In this document: positions 32,860-43,735 of the stretch, piece after piece
Layout of the letters: each line of letters begins with the position of its first letter
Position numbering within the stretch: position 1 is the stretch's first letter
DNA from: Prorocentrum cordatum
Taxonomy: Eukaryota > Sar > Dinophyceae > Prorocentrales > Prorocentraceae
Assembly (NCBI GenBank): GCA_963575745.1
Contig: CAUYUJ010020526.1
Span: 49,177-113,176, forward strand
Length of the DNA stretch: 64,000 nucleotides
Direction: 5' to 3'
Program-made: the position numbers and the translations under genes
Notes under the pieces: model-generated
Seen by the model: the letters and a program-made list of their open reading frames with translations, nothing else
Database searches by the model: none
What the model was told of the DNA's origin: nothing

Positions 32860-32924
<65 letters not shown>

Positions 32925-32925
32925 A
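32670..32925. repeat. AT-rich (TTA)n island
   Basis: TTATTA, CTATTA and ATTATT units form a sharp A+T-rich island of about 250 bp. Confidence 0.9.
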
Positions 32926-33416
32926 GCACAAAGCGGCGATCTCGCTGGGCACCTTCTTGGACCTATATGATCATAACATTGCGCCTGGAGGAGGATGAGG
33001 AGGAGTAGGAGGAGTAGGAGGAGGAGGATGAGCATCCGGTCGACAGCCACAGGTCCAACGCCCCGTCCATTGGGCTCCTTCCTGAGATCACTCGGCTGCT
33101 GTCGCATGCGTGTGTTAGGAAGGTGGACGTGCACCAGTGCCAAGTCCAGTCTCAGGCGCTCAAGCGCACATTGTTATTGTGTGCGCATGCCCCAGCCGTG
33201 CAGGCTGCCACCAATTCATAGTATGGGGGTTGCTAATGTGCCAGGGAGCAGCAGCGCCTTACCTTGCAGGGGGTCCAAGGCAGCGGCGGGTGGACCACTG
33301 CACATACTAAAGCGTGCCCTCCCGAGCTGCGTCGCATGCTCGCGTCCTCGTTTGCTTGCGAGGTCGGGGCCAAGTTTCCTCAGGAGAAGAAGGAGAAGAA
33401 GGAGGAGGAGGAGGAG
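32926..33416 (+). other. Uncertain open stretches upstream of the ATPase exon
   Basis: A frame from about 33030 to the TAG near 33219 reads HPVDSHRSNAPSIGLLPEIT, then RLLSHACVRKVDVHQCQVQS. It is protein-like but unassigned. It may be an upstream exon of the ATPase or of another gene; no family match is recognised. Confidence 0.2.
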
Positions 33417-33542
33417 TACGCCCTGGCCCCTGGACATGCCGAGGACCTCCCGCCCACCGACCCGGACGCCGGCCTGGACTCTGCCGAGGCCGCCCGGCGA
33501 CTGCACCAGTTTGGGCCCAACGAGCTGGAGGCACAGCAGAAG
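33417..33542 (+). CDS. P2-type cation ATPase, exon with N-terminal cation-ATPase domain
   Basis: The frame reads YALAPGHAEDLPPTDPDAGL, then DSAEAARRLHQFGPNELEAQ and QK. GLxSxEAxxRLxxxGPNEL is the N-terminal signature of P2 ATPases. The 3' end AGAAG|GATCG (33542/33543) uses a GA donor, as dinoflagellate introns may. It joins in frame to 48501, giving QQK followed by [13 protein letters not shown], the expected order of N-domain then first membrane helix. The 5' border is uncertain because the exon abuts GAG repeats (33400-33416), and earlier exons were not found. Confidence 0.75.
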
Positions 33543-33594
33543 GATCGTCGTCCGTCGTCGCCGCAGCCGCGGCCGCGGCCGCCGTCGGCGCCTC

Positions 33595-33615
33595 CGTGCC
33601 CGCCGCCGCCGCCGT

Positions 33616-33660
<45 letters not shown>

Positions 33661-33828
33661 TGCCGTCGCGATTTTCGTTTTCGCCGCTGGTGGTGGCGAT
33701 TGTCGTCGTCGTCGTCGTTGTCGTCGCCGTTGTCGTCGCCGTCGTCGTCGTCGTCGTTTTCGTCGTCGTTTCCGTCGCGGTTTTCGTTGTCGCCGTTGTC
33801 GTGGTGGTGGTGGTGGTGGCGGCGTTCG

Positions 33829-33860
<32 letters not shown>

Positions 33861-33965
33861 GTCGTGGCCGCAATCTTCGTGATCGTGGTCTTCGTCTTGG
33901 TCGTCGGCGGCGGCGTCGTCGTGGTCGTCGTGGTTGTCGTGGTCGTCGGGTTGATCGCCGTCCTC
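33595..33965. repeat. (TCG/GTC)n trinucleotide-rich stretch in the ATPase intron
   Basis: CCGTCGTCG, GTCGTCGTT and GTGGTGGTGG units. Long Val-, Ser- or Asp-rich frames here are artefacts. Confidence 0.9.
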
Positions 33966-34659
33966 GACTCCTTGGGCTGTCCTGGGCCTGTCCTGGGGTC
34001 CCTCCTCCTCCTCCCGCTCCTCCTCCTCGGCGACTGGGTGGGATTTTGGTGCTTTCATTATTTTTGGGCCTTTTGGGGGGGCCTCGTCGCCATGGCCGAT
34101 TCGGCCTACGACTTCTCGTCGGACCGCGCTCCAGGGGAGCTCAGGAGGCCGATTTCTCCCAAGGGACAGGGCGGGATGTGCCATCTGTTGCCAGCGAGCG
34201 CCACCTCGACGCTGGCGCGGGCGTTCAAGGCTGGCCTCCATGAGCAAGCTTCGTCGTGTCGCACTCCCGTGCGCTCATAAGAAAGAGGTTCACGCCCGCC
34301 CATTCGTGCGACCAGTCAACCTCAGCTATCGTGCAGCATCGGTCTATCCTCTTTCTCCTGCTGAGCGCTCTCTGGAGGCCCTCGGAAACCGCACGTGGAC
34401 CGACCTTCGACCGAAGCCTGGGAAACGAAATGCATTTCAATGACGAGAAGGAGATTTAGATTCGTGGCCTCGAGGTCTCCATGGACAGCGTCTTGGAGAT
34501 TCTTGGGAACTCTTTGGAGGTACGTTGGGACTGTCGAGCATATGCTTTGTGCTTGGGGCCGCTGGCGGGGCCGCCTAGGTGCCCAACTCGGGCCAGTTTT
34601 GGGCACTCTCGTTGCCGACCAGGGGCCCTCCTCGGGCTGGGCTCTCAGTGGGCCCCCAT
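33966..34659. other. No gene seen inside the ATPase intron
   Basis: Short open frames only. GGAAACCGCACGTGGACCGA, CCTTCGACCGAAG at about 34386-34418 is echoed near 36898-36925. Confidence 0.4.
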
Positions 34660-35005
34660 GAGGAGGAGGGGGGAGGAGGAGGAGGAGGAGGAGGAGGAGG
34701 AGGAGGAGGAGAGGAGGAGGAGGAGGGAGGAGGAGGAGGAGGAGGAGGAGGGAGGAGGAGGGACCCCCGAAGGCCGCAGGTTGACCGAATCTGGACGGAC
34801 GAGCGTGGGAAGCCAACGCCATCGCAGTTCGCCGACCCGTCGGGCAGAAGGCAGGCCCGGGGCGGCCCCTGGGGGGGTCCCCAGAGGCAAAGTGCCCTCC
34901 TCCTCCTCCTTCTCCTCCCCCTCCCTCCCTCCCTCCCCTCCTCCTCCTCCCTCCCTCCCCTCCTTCTCCTCCTCCTCCTCCTCCTCCTCCTCCTCCTTCT
35001 CCTGG
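34660..35005. repeat. (GGA)n array followed by (CCT)n array
   Basis: Purine array at about 34662-34763 and pyrimidine array at about 34898-35005 are inverted relative to each other and could pair over a 130-bp loop. Confidence 0.9.
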
Positions 35006-35135
35006 GCAGGTCCTGGCAGGGCTCCCCCAGGGAAGGTCGGATCAGAGGTGCGGGAACTCCCTCAGAGAAGCCCAAGGAGTGCCCCAAGGTGAATTCCAAG
35101 GGCCCCGAGACCCCCCCAAGAGCGTTCCAAGACGG

Positions 35136-35157
35136 TCCGCAGCCATTCTGGCTCCAG
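35136..35157 (+). other. Relic of the dinoflagellate spliced leader (19 of 22)
   Basis: TCCGCAGCCATTCTGGCTCC plus AG. Compared with the consensus leader it differs at three positions (T to C at 5 and 13, A to C at 20). It lies 81 bases upstream of the ATG at 35239, so it marks the 5' end of a former mature mRNA. Confidence 0.75.
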
Positions 35158-35238
35158 GGTTGCGAGGTGGACGCTTCGTATTCCCGCATAAGAACTGAAC
35201 ATCTACTGCTACACTTCCAAGCTGTTGTCCACCCACGG

Positions 35239-36290
35239 ATGGCACACAAACTGACCTTGGCGACGGCCGCTGCGCTCGCTTCAACTGTGGACGCCGACAT
35301 GCGGCTCATGGAGGTGCCTGTGCTCGGGCAGGACGGTTCAGATGTGGCAAAGCTGCGGATTGTAGACTCCACGGCCGAGTTTGAATACACTTACCTCCGC
35401 GCTGCATGGTGCACCGGCCAGTATGGAGAATCTGATCAATACTCTTCAATGGGCTTACTTCTAGCCAGTGCATGGAAATATGTTCCGAAATTTCCGAGTG
35501 CCTCGGAATTTCGTGGGCTGGCTCAACGCGATGTGATATCCATGTGAGGAATGGAGTGACACCAACGACCTCAGGAGTGACGTCGTCGTCTTGGCCAGGT
35601 GATTGGAGTGGTACTTGGACAGGGCACAGCGGCACGGGGTCAATGACTACCTTTGCTGTCACGACGTGCTCCTCAGGGCCATGCTGCTTTGAACGCTCTG
35701 GGTCTCCGCCCACGCCAAGCCCCACGCCAAGCCCCACGCCAAGCCCGACCGAGGTGGCGACGAGTTGGGCCGCTGGTGATCCCCATCTGCAGAATGTGCA
35801 TGGCGAGCGGTTCGATCTGATGGTTCCAGGCAGCCATGTTCTAATCAACATCCCTCGTGGAGTGCGCGCTAAGAAGGCATTACTTCGCGTGCAAGCCGAT
35901 GCGCGCCGATTGGGTAGACAGTGCACGGATATGTATTTCCGAGGCTAGAACATTACGGGGTCTTGGGCAGAGTCAAAACAAGCCGGAGGTTTTCATTACA
36001 GCGTGTCGCAGAATGATGTCGAGGGTCCGAAGTGGGTTGCTTTCGGTCATGTCGAGCTGAAGATCTTTCGTGGTCACACGGACGGCGGCTTGTCGTACCT
36101 GAACGTGTACGTGAAGCATTTAGGACGGGCGGGGTTTGCTGTCGGAGGTCTTCTGGGCGAAGACGACCACACCGACGTGAGCACGCCCGCGCCTGGGTGC
36201 ACGGAGAAGATGAATCTAGAGAAGACGCCCGCCCACTGGTATAGCGGTGGTTCATCGGCCGTCTCGATTGCAGAGGGAACCTTCGCTTAA
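35239..36290 (+). pseudogene. Secreted GDPH-domain protein, retropseudogene
   Basis: The start encodes a signal peptide, MAHKLTLATAAALASTVDA, then a beta-rich stretch (MRLMEVPVLGQDGSDVAKLR) to a stop at 35547. The rest is in another frame: a PTPSPTPSPTPSPT linker (about 35709-35750), then AAGDPHLQNVHGERFDLMVP, GSHVLINIPRG, KALLRVQADARRLGRQCTDM. A TAG at 35946-35948 interrupts it where relatives have Leu before NIT. It resumes in the same frame as WVAFGHVELKIFRGHTDGGL, AGFAVGGLLGEDDHTDVSTP, ending at 36290. This is the GDPH (von Willebrand D-like) domain family common in dinoflagellates, of unknown function, probably extracellular. One frameshift and one stop indicate decay; no introns are needed apart from those breaks. 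Confidence 0.75.
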
Positions 36291-36464
36291 GCTTGCTTTA
36301 CGGCTCTTGCAGCCGGCACGTCCTTCTGTGTCCCATGCAAAGCGATTAATTCACATTGTTCCTCCTGCTCAGCGAGTCCGACTTCCCTCTATAGGGGCCT
36401 GTGCGCGGGCATCCGTACCCACAGACTTCGTTCACACTTTTGCGCATGACGGAAGTCAAAAAGG

Positions 36465-36900
36465 GCGTCCCAAGACGGCACAAGATGCTTCAAGATAGCC
36501 CAAGAGACCCCCAAGACGGCCCAAGAGGGCAGGCTCCACAGAGCCCCCAAGACTCTCCATGACGCTCCCAGGAGGCCCCCAATAAGCATCCAATAGGCCC
36601 CAGGGGGACTTCCCAAGAGGACTCGAGAGACATCAGACAAGCCTCCGACCCACGAGCGAGACACGGTGGCGGGATGTACTGACGGAGCTCCAGTGGGGGG
36701 CGTGCTCCGTTTCTTAGCGACTTGGGGCCGTCTTGGTTTGGTGCCTTCTTGGGCCGTCCACGGGCCCTTGAGTCCGCCATTGGCATCTCCACAGGCCCTC
36801 TTAGGCCAACTTGGGCCACTTGGGGCTCTCTTGGGCCTGTTCTGGGCTGGTTTGGGGCCCGCTTGGGGTTATTAGTGGGCCGCTTAGGGCCCTCGGAACT
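36465..36900. repeat. CCCAAGACGG repeat block, first forward then inverted
   Basis: Forward units at about 36465-36600; the complementary CTTGGGCC pattern at about 36720-36890. Confidence 0.75.
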
Positions 36901-36989
36901 GCAGGTGGATGGATCTTCGACCGAAGAGCGCGGAAATCGAACACGTTGTAATAACCGGACGAAGACCAATGTCTGCCAACGGGGACCCC

Positions 36990-37345
36990 AAATAATAAGG
37001 TATTGGACTGGGGACCTGTAAGCTATGTAGCACAAGGTATGTGGTGTAACCTATGTGATGCAATAAATGCGGTGTAAACCACTGTGCAGCAGTTGAAGTT
37101 GTTAGCTTCACTGCTCGCGCAACCATCCCACCATTCCATCCGCAACTTGGTTTGCACAACCAATGCGGCCGCGATTGCGGTGGCTACTCTTCACTGGCTG
37201 GCGCATCTCTATGGCTGCGCTGGCGCGCGCAAGCCTGCGCGCAGAGCGGCCGCCTGGTTTGGCACAACCAATGCGGCCGCGATGGCGCTTACCGATGTGA
37301 ATTTCCCAGCGCGTCTCATATGCCATGCTGGCGCGCGGGCACTTC
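36990..37345. repeat. Short (GTGGTGYAAGCTATG)-type units and a 113-bp direct repeat
   Basis: TATGTGGTGTAACCTATGTG-type units at about 37015-37085. Then two copies of GGTTTGCACAACCAATGCGG, CCGCGATTGCGG (37149 and 37257), about 110 bp apart. Confidence 0.7.
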
Positions 37346-37403
37346 AGTGCGGGTCGTTGATTCGGGCGGGCGCTGTATCATTGTGAGGTCGGCAACGGCG
37401 GCA

Positions 37404-37455
<52 letters not shown>

Positions 37456-37720
37456 GGATGAGGATGAGGATGAGGATGAGGATGAGGATGAGGATGAGGA
37501 TGAGGATGAGGATGATGATGCTGATGCTAATGGTGATGGTGATGGTGGTGGTGATGCTGATGGTGATGATGATGATGGTAGCGATTGTGGTAGCGACCTT
37601 AACGATGACGACGGCAGGATTAATGACACCGCCGATGCTAGTGATGACGATGACGATGATGATGTCCATGTGTCGGTGATGGAGGTCATTGAGTGATGGT
37701 GGTGGCAATGGCGGCGATTG
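37404..37720. repeat. (GAT)n and (GAGGAT)n microsatellite with degenerate tail
   Basis: GAT units, then GAGGAT units to about 37512, then decayed GATGGTGAT sequence. Confidence 0.93.
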
Positions 37721-38514
37721 GCGATGACGGTATGGGCGGTGATGCGGTGGCGTTGACGAGGGTGATGGTGAAGAAGTGTGCGTGCGGAAATGCAATACAT
37801 CTGGCCGTTTGTCTGGTGAAGGAGATTTGGTTTGCCATATTTTCCGAGGTCTCTACTTTGACATGCTTCGGCAACCGATGTTTTCAGCAATGTGTCGACA
37901 CGCGCGCGTGGCGGCGCGCGCGTGTGGCCAGCATGGAGATCTTTGACGTGGATTCGTGCGCTGGGCGCAAGTTCGGCCAACGCGGATGTATCACGTGGTG
38001 AGACGCCATTTCAGGGTTCCATGCGATTTCAGCATGTGGCGTGAGTGTGATTTGTAATGATGCGCCCACGGCTTTTTGATGCCATCATGTTGACCGGCTG
38101 CGAAACTGGTGTTTGTTTGGTGTGACTTTTACGTGCGCCCGCGTGTGTTTTTTGGTTGCACAATAGTCATTGACAAACCTGTTCTTTGTGATGGACGAGT
38201 GTGTGCGCATGCTGTCATCTGACGGACAAGGGGGGTGGCTGCGATGCCCGGCCTGGCTGGGATGGTATGCGCTCATATGGAGACTGGACGACGAGGCAGA
38301 AGCTCATGTAATTTTAAATGTCTTATGGGGGGGCGCGATAACCCGGGGAGATGGAGCTCGCCTTTGAAGAAGGAAAACGGGAGTTGGGCTCTATCCAGTT
38401 CCTAAAAAACAGACTTACTTGCACAATCCTTCAGTAGTAAGTGGTCGTCGCCCGCTGCAGAGCAGATTTTGTTCTTTCTGATTTGGTGGTGGAGTCAATA
38501 TTCTTTCGCAAAGG
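37721..38514. other. No gene seen
   Basis: Longest frame (37693-38001, 102 codons) shows no recognisable motif. Confidence 0.4.
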
Positions 38515-38730
38515 AGATCCTACGCGGTGCAAGCTATGTGGTGCAAGCCATGTGATGCAAGTTCTGTGGTGTAAGCTATGCGGTGCAGGCTGCGAGGTGT
38601 AGGTTGCGTGGTGGAGGCTGTGCGGTGCATGTGTTGCGCAAGCTGTGTTGTGCAGGCTGTGTGGTGCAAGCTGCGCGGTGCAATCTGTGGCATACCATCC
38701 AGGTGGTCAAATCTATGCGGTGCAGTCTCT
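38515..38730. repeat. (GTGGTGCAAGCTATG)n, about 15-bp units
   Basis: About 14 degenerate units such as TATGTGGTGCAAGCCATGTG. Related to 37015-37085. Confidence 0.85.
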
Positions 38731-39629
38731 GCGGCCGCCCAGCGCACGAGGCGCCCACGGGGCGGCCAATGCCTGGCAGAAGGCGAAACCTCGAGGCGAA
38801 ACCTACGAGGCGGCCGTGGGCGGGCACTGGGCTAGACCTCGGCACACCCACCCAGCGCACGGGGCGCCCACGAGACGCCCACGAGCGCCCACGGTCGGGC
38901 ACCGGCCGACAACCGGCCCCTCCCCCCAGTCAGGTCAAGTGGCACAAGTGAGAACCACTGAAAGCAACCACTGTTTGGTGAAAAGATCAAATCAAGATCA
39001 TCGCCGACTCTCTCCCCTCTCTCACACCCTTTCCCTCCCCTCCTCTGCCAGGCCCTCTTCTCCCTCTTTCGTGCCCTGCCTCCGACTCCTTACGGTCTTC
39101 TAGCGAGCAGCGGCTCCACAATTGCCCCGTGTTCGCGTCGGCAGGTCCGGTTTCGGCCCCCGCGTGCTGTTTCGTTCGTCCTGCCAGGATGCTGGCCGGA
39201 CTGGGCCCAAGAAGTTCTGAGAGCGAGATCCGAGCTGATGCGTCCCGACCCCGCTCGTGTCTACAGTGTCCAGGGACGAGGGCCGAAGGTGGGCGTGCCC
39301 ACCCGCGAAGCAGGAGGCTGATGGCCAGGATGCGATCTAGGTTACCCCCGTGGGGTGCGAAACCAATGGGGCTTCGCGCGTCACAGCCTCGGCCGGAGAG
39401 CAGCCCTTCTCCGAGGTGACCTCGCGATGACGCGAATCTGATCTCGCGTCGAGGATCGTGCGGCCCGATGTGCTAAGTTGGGCTGGCTTCGGTCGCCGCC
39501 ACAATATGTCGTCAAGTAGATGGACGGGAACGACATATGAGGGAGAAGGCAGACACTCACTGGAGCGGCCATGGCTAATTCGAGCGAAGGGCGAAGCGCG
39601 CGCCTGGGTCTCCAGAGCTGTTAATATGT
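38731..39629. other. No gene seen
   Basis: GC-rich sequence with GGGGCGCCCACGAG-type short repeats at 38745-38900 and no supportable coding. Confidence 0.4.
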
Positions 39630-40235
39630 TTGTATCGAATGCGTTTGGTATGTGTATTCGTACGTACATGTATTCGGTAGATGTGCACATACATACCCAT
39701 ATGCATACACATAGAAACGCTCACATGCATGTATGTATGCATGTATGTATGTGTGTATTTATATATTACATGTAAACATCATTATATGCACCTGCATGTT
39801 CACACACATGTACACATATATATATGTATACATATATACATATGTATATATATACATATACGTTTACACATGTATGTATATACACATTCGCATCCATGAC
39901 CACATGCGTTCGGCTACACACATCCACATACGCATATATACATGTACACACACCTACCGCACGCACACATGCACACTCATGTACCAACATGCATGTGCAC
40001 ACATGCGTTCGCATAAACGGATGCACATGCACACACGTATGCCGATACATCTACACACAGATTACACACATGCATACACATCTATATTCAGATGCAAGCC
40101 CACATACATATTAATATACAGGTGCGTATCCTTTTACACAAACATACGCATGTACATCTACACTTACAGCCACATGCGATCGCACAGTCATGTACATAGA
40201 TACATGACATGTGCATATATGCACACAATTTTAAC
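39630..40235. repeat. Alternating purine-pyrimidine (CACATA/TGTATA) tract
   Basis: About 600 bp of ACACAT, ATACATAT and GCACATGC words, strongly alternating purine and pyrimidine. Confidence 0.85.
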
Positions 40236-40409
40236 GTAACTTCGCCCCTTGCCGCCGGCCACCTTTCTCAGATAATGGGCTACACAAGAGCTAAATCATG
40301 AGGCCTCGGCGCTGCCGTGAAGCAGCATTGGCAAGAGAAATTGAGATTTGATGATATTGCTGAACTCAGTGTTGCTTTTGAACCTGCCCCCGCATGCTGT
40401 GCAGTGAGG

Positions 40410-41112
40410 TTCCCCAGATTTTCGGACATGTGGCAAATCCCATTGGTTTTTCGACCCTGACCCTGCTGATCTGCATGAGGGGTGCCGCCGAATTCCAGAA
40501 ATGTAGCAAATCCCATTGGTTTTTCGACCCTGACCCCGCCGATCTGCGTGAGGGGTGCCGCCGAATTTTAGAAATGTGGCAAATCCCGTTGGTTTTTCGG
40601 GGGCCGCCGGATTTCGGACATGTAGCAAACCCATTGGTTTTTCGACCCTGACTCCGCCGATCTGCGTGAGGGGTGCCGCCGAATTCCAGAAATGTGGCAA
40701 ATCCCGTTGGTTTTTCGACCCTGACCCCGCCGATCTGCGTGAGGGGTGCAGCATTTCGAGCATGTAGCAAACCCATTGGTTTTTCGACCCTGACTCCGCC
40801 GATCTGCGTGAGGGGTGCTGCCGAATTTCAGAAATGTGGCAACTCCCATGGGTTTTTCGACCCTGACCCCGCCGATCTGCGTGAGGGGTGCCGCCGAATT
40901 TTTGAAATGTGGCAAATCCCAGCAGTTTTTGGACTCTGACCCCGCCGATCTGCGTGAGGGGTGCCGCCAGATTTTAGAAATGTTGCAAGTCCCATAAGTT
41001 TTTGGACCCTGACTTCGCCGATCTGCGTGAGAGGTGCCGCCGAATGTTAGAAATGTGGCAAATGCCATGTGCTTTTGGACCCTGACCACGCCGATCTGCG
41101 TGAGGGATGTCA
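40410..41112. repeat. 73-bp minisatellite, about 9-10 copies
   Basis: Unit: TTTTTCGACCCTGACCCCGC, CGATCTGCGTGAGGGGTGCC, GCCGAATTYCAGAAATGTGG, CAAATCCCATTGG. Starts at 40451 and 40524 give a 73-bp period; two units are truncated. Confidence 0.93.
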
Positions 41113-41329
41113 ATTTCGACCCCCCAGAAATTCTGGGACCCCTCCCAGGAGGTGTCAACCAGGGTGCCTTCCGGCTGCCCCCCCTCGCGCGGTCTACAAC
41201 AAGGAACAGTAAGCATCGTAAAGCAATGGTGTAACAGTGGAAACTGGAAACTGGAACTGGTGCAGGGAACACCAAACCCTGAGCCTACAGCCTGGTGGCC
41301 CCACAAGGGGGTTGGCGGATACACGTGTG

Positions 41330-41417
41330 CATACATGCCTGTATGGCGTTATGCATATGTACATTCATTGTTATGATTGTACACATGTTTGCGTATGTAT
41401 GTAGCTTTCTCCCCCCC

Positions 41418-41449
<32 letters not shown>

Positions 41450-41455
41450 GCCTTC
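41330..41455. repeat. TATGTACA-rich, (CT)n and (AT)n
   Basis: CTCTCTCTCT followed by TATATATATA at about 41418-41450. Confidence 0.9.
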
Positions 41456-41479
41456 GGCACATAACCGCCACCGTGCCTA

Positions 41480-42000
41480 ACGTGTAGGTCAGAGGCCTCT
41501 TAGATGCTTGTGGGATCTCGTGGGAGGCCTCTCGGAAGCCTCTTGGAGGCACTTTTGGGGATGTCTTGGAATGTCTTGGAGCCCTTTGGGGGCCTCTCGG
41601 GGGTCTCCTGGGGCTTGATTTGGGCCTCTTGGGGGCCTCCTGGGGCTTCTGGGGGGCCTGCTGGCGGTCTCGGGGGTCATCTTGGGGCGGAGAGTGCGAA
41701 TTGTCAGTTGGGGTTCCCCCTCTTTTGGCCTTCTTGTGGCCCTCTTGGGTCCCTCTTGGCGCTTCTTAAGCCGTCTTGTGGCCCCCTTGGGCCGTCTTGG
41801 GGCGAATTTTGCAGGCCTCTTGGATCGCCTTGGAGCGTCGGAAGCCAGGAGAGGCGGGAACGCGAACATCTTTTCGTGGCCCTCTTGGGAGCCTCTCTGG
41901 CTGCCTGGAGGGCATCGTGGGCGGTCTTGGAGCCCTCTGGGGCCGTCGCTGGGCGCTCTTGGACCCTCTGGGATGCTTCTCAGGCCAGGGGGCAGGCATG
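41480..42000. repeat. CCCAAGACGG repeat family, inverted orientation
   Basis: CCTCTTGGGGGCCTC and GGCCGTCTTGG units throughout. Open frames are repeat products. Confidence 0.8.
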
Positions 42001-42329
42001 AGACACCCCAGAGTTCACGGTTCACGGGAAAACCCCCGGAAGACCCAGGAACGGGGAGCCTGGCCCCGTAAGAGTGCAGAATCTTGGCTGCAGCAGCTGT
42101 GATCGGCGTCACGCCAACATACCATGTGGGCGTCGCCTCCCCCCAGGGGGCGACGCGCGCACCGAGAAATCTTACAGTAGCTACGTCGTGGCGGGCGCTT
42201 TCTGGCCACACCGCTCGGGAAACGATCTGCTGCAAGATGGGCATGCTATGCGTTCGGGTCGGACGCGCGCCTCCAGGGAGGACATCTAGTCTTAGTGTGT
42301 CTCTGTGCGTCCCATGTGAGCCTTGGGGA

Positions 42330-42390
42330 GCTCCTCCCCCTCCTCCTCCTCCTCCTCCTCCTCCTCCTCCTCCTCCTCCTCCTCCTCCGC
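42330..42390. repeat. (CCT)n microsatellite
   Basis: About 19 CTC units. Confidence 0.95.
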
Positions 42391-42837
42391 GCCTCGCCCC
42401 ACCATAACAAAACCCTACGAGATCCACATGACCGCCGCTGCCGCCGCCCGCCGTGCCCCGAGGCTGCCTCGTTGCCTCGTGGGCGGTGCGGGACCGCAGC
42501 GTCGCTGATCGACAGACGTGCGCTCCCCCCCCCCGCGTGCCGTTTGCTCCCCCTCCTCCTCCGCTCGTGCCAACGGCACGGTGGTGGCTACCTCTCTGGA
42601 GGGCGTCGCCCTCTGCCCCCGCCCCCCTTTCTGCTCTCCTGCACGGCCGGTGCCGGGTGCAGTCGTGTGCCGTGTGGTGGCTTCAGCGCTTGGTCGCGTA
42701 CCTCCTGGCTGTTTCAGGGCGGTGCTGTGCACGAGGAGGAATGGGCAGAGGAGGAGCGCGACGAGTGGAAGCAAGAGCGAGGACGACGAGAAGGAAGGTA
42801 AGAGAACAGGGGGGACGAAAGGGATGGGTCAGTACGA
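42391..42837. other. No gene seen
   Basis: GC-rich mixed sequence without recognisable coding. Confidence 0.4.
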
Positions 42838-42962
42838 CAGAGAGAGAGAGTGCGATTGAGAGAGAGAGAGAGAGAAAACAAAACAAAAAGAGAGAAATAA
42901 CGAGAGAGAGAGAGAGAGAGAAAGAAAGAGAGAAAGAGAGAGAGAGAGAGAGAGCGAGGGAA
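42838..42962. repeat. (GA)n tract
   Basis: GAGAGA runs with AAACAAAACAAAAAG and GAAAGAAAGA interruptions. Confidence 0.95.
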
Positions 42963-43189
42963 GGGACTAACCCGAAGAAGCGAATCGCTCAAGTTCTGTC
43001 GTGTGCGTTTTGGCCGTCTTCGGATTTTGTCGTGGAAGTGCTGGCGCTGATTCGGGGCTGGTTCGTTCACGTTATTCATGTTTACTTTGTGGTCGGACAA
43101 TTCCCAAGGCGGAGAGGAGAGGAAGTAGGGCAGGAGGAGGAAAAGGAGGAGCGTGCTAAGATCTTGGGTAACTGGCAAACGGTATTTCC

Positions 43190-43667
43190 AGCTCGCGCGT
43201 GCGAGGCGGCCCTCGGGGTCCCGGGACAAAAAGTACCCCAGGAGAAGCCTGGGCAGCCCGGGGTCAGAGATGGCCTTCCTCCCGGGTGCGGCCTTTCAGG
43301 CGCACTGGAGCGCTCCAGGAGGACCTCCAGAGGCCCTTCAGACGGTCCGAGAGGGCTCTGCGTCGCCGACCGATTCGTCCAAGACGCGCAAGATGGCCTC
43401 CAGACGGCCGAAGACGCCCCCAAGACGCCCCAAGAGGCCTCCAAGGGGCGTCCCAACAGGGCCCCATACCGGCAAACTGTGCAGATTTCGCGTAGGTATT
43501 TGAAGGATTTTGGTGTCTCGCCTTTACGGCTTCCGGGCGCTCCAAGACGGCCCAACATCGCCCAAGAGGCTTTCAACAGGCCCCAAGACGGCCCAAGAGG
43601 GCCCCAAGACGGCCCAAGAGGCCTCCAAGACGCCCCAAGAGGCCCCCAAGAGGCCCCCAAGATGGCT
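43190..43667. repeat. CCCAAGACGG repeat block, target of retroposed mRNA 2
   Basis: GGCCCAAGAGGCCCCCAAGA units run right up to the spliced leader at 43668 and resume at 45157. Confidence 0.85.
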
Positions 43668-43689
43668 TCCGTAGCCATTTTGGCTCAAG
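43668..43689 (+). other. Exact dinoflagellate spliced leader in genomic DNA
   Basis: TCCGTAGCCATTTTGGCTCA plus AG: all 22 positions of the DCCGUAGCC... leader that is trans-spliced onto nuclear mRNAs. It is directly followed by mRNA-like sequence, not by the GT donor that an SL RNA gene would have (next bases are GAGCCC). It is therefore a copied mRNA end, not an SL RNA gene. Confidence 0.93.
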
Positions 43690-43735
43690 GAGCCCGTTGG
43701 TGGTACCTCTATGGCTCAGCTTGTTTCTCGCGGAG

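Larger units (their letters stand above)
35118..36478 (+). mobile_element. Retroposed mRNA 1 (older), with target-site duplication
   Basis: Layout: 18-bp left target copy AAGAGCGTTCCAAGACGG (35118-35135); spliced-leader relic at once from 35136; intron-less coding region; short A-run (36458-36462); right target copy AAGGGCGTCCCAAGACGG (36461-36478), differing at two positions. This is the structure expected when a trans-spliced, polyadenylated mRNA is reverse transcribed and inserted by LINE-type target priming. The target lies in the CCCAAGACGG repeat family, so part of the flank match could come from the repeat. Confidence 0.72.

Noticed and set aside
33264-34280. 338-codon plus-strand frame as one protein
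   Set aside because: Only 33417-33542 has ATPase similarity; the rest is a TCG/GTC repeat of Val- and Ser-rich translation.
43668-43710. Functional SL RNA gene
   Set aside because: An SL RNA gene needs a GT donor right after the leader; here the next bases are GAGCCC and an open reading frame follows.
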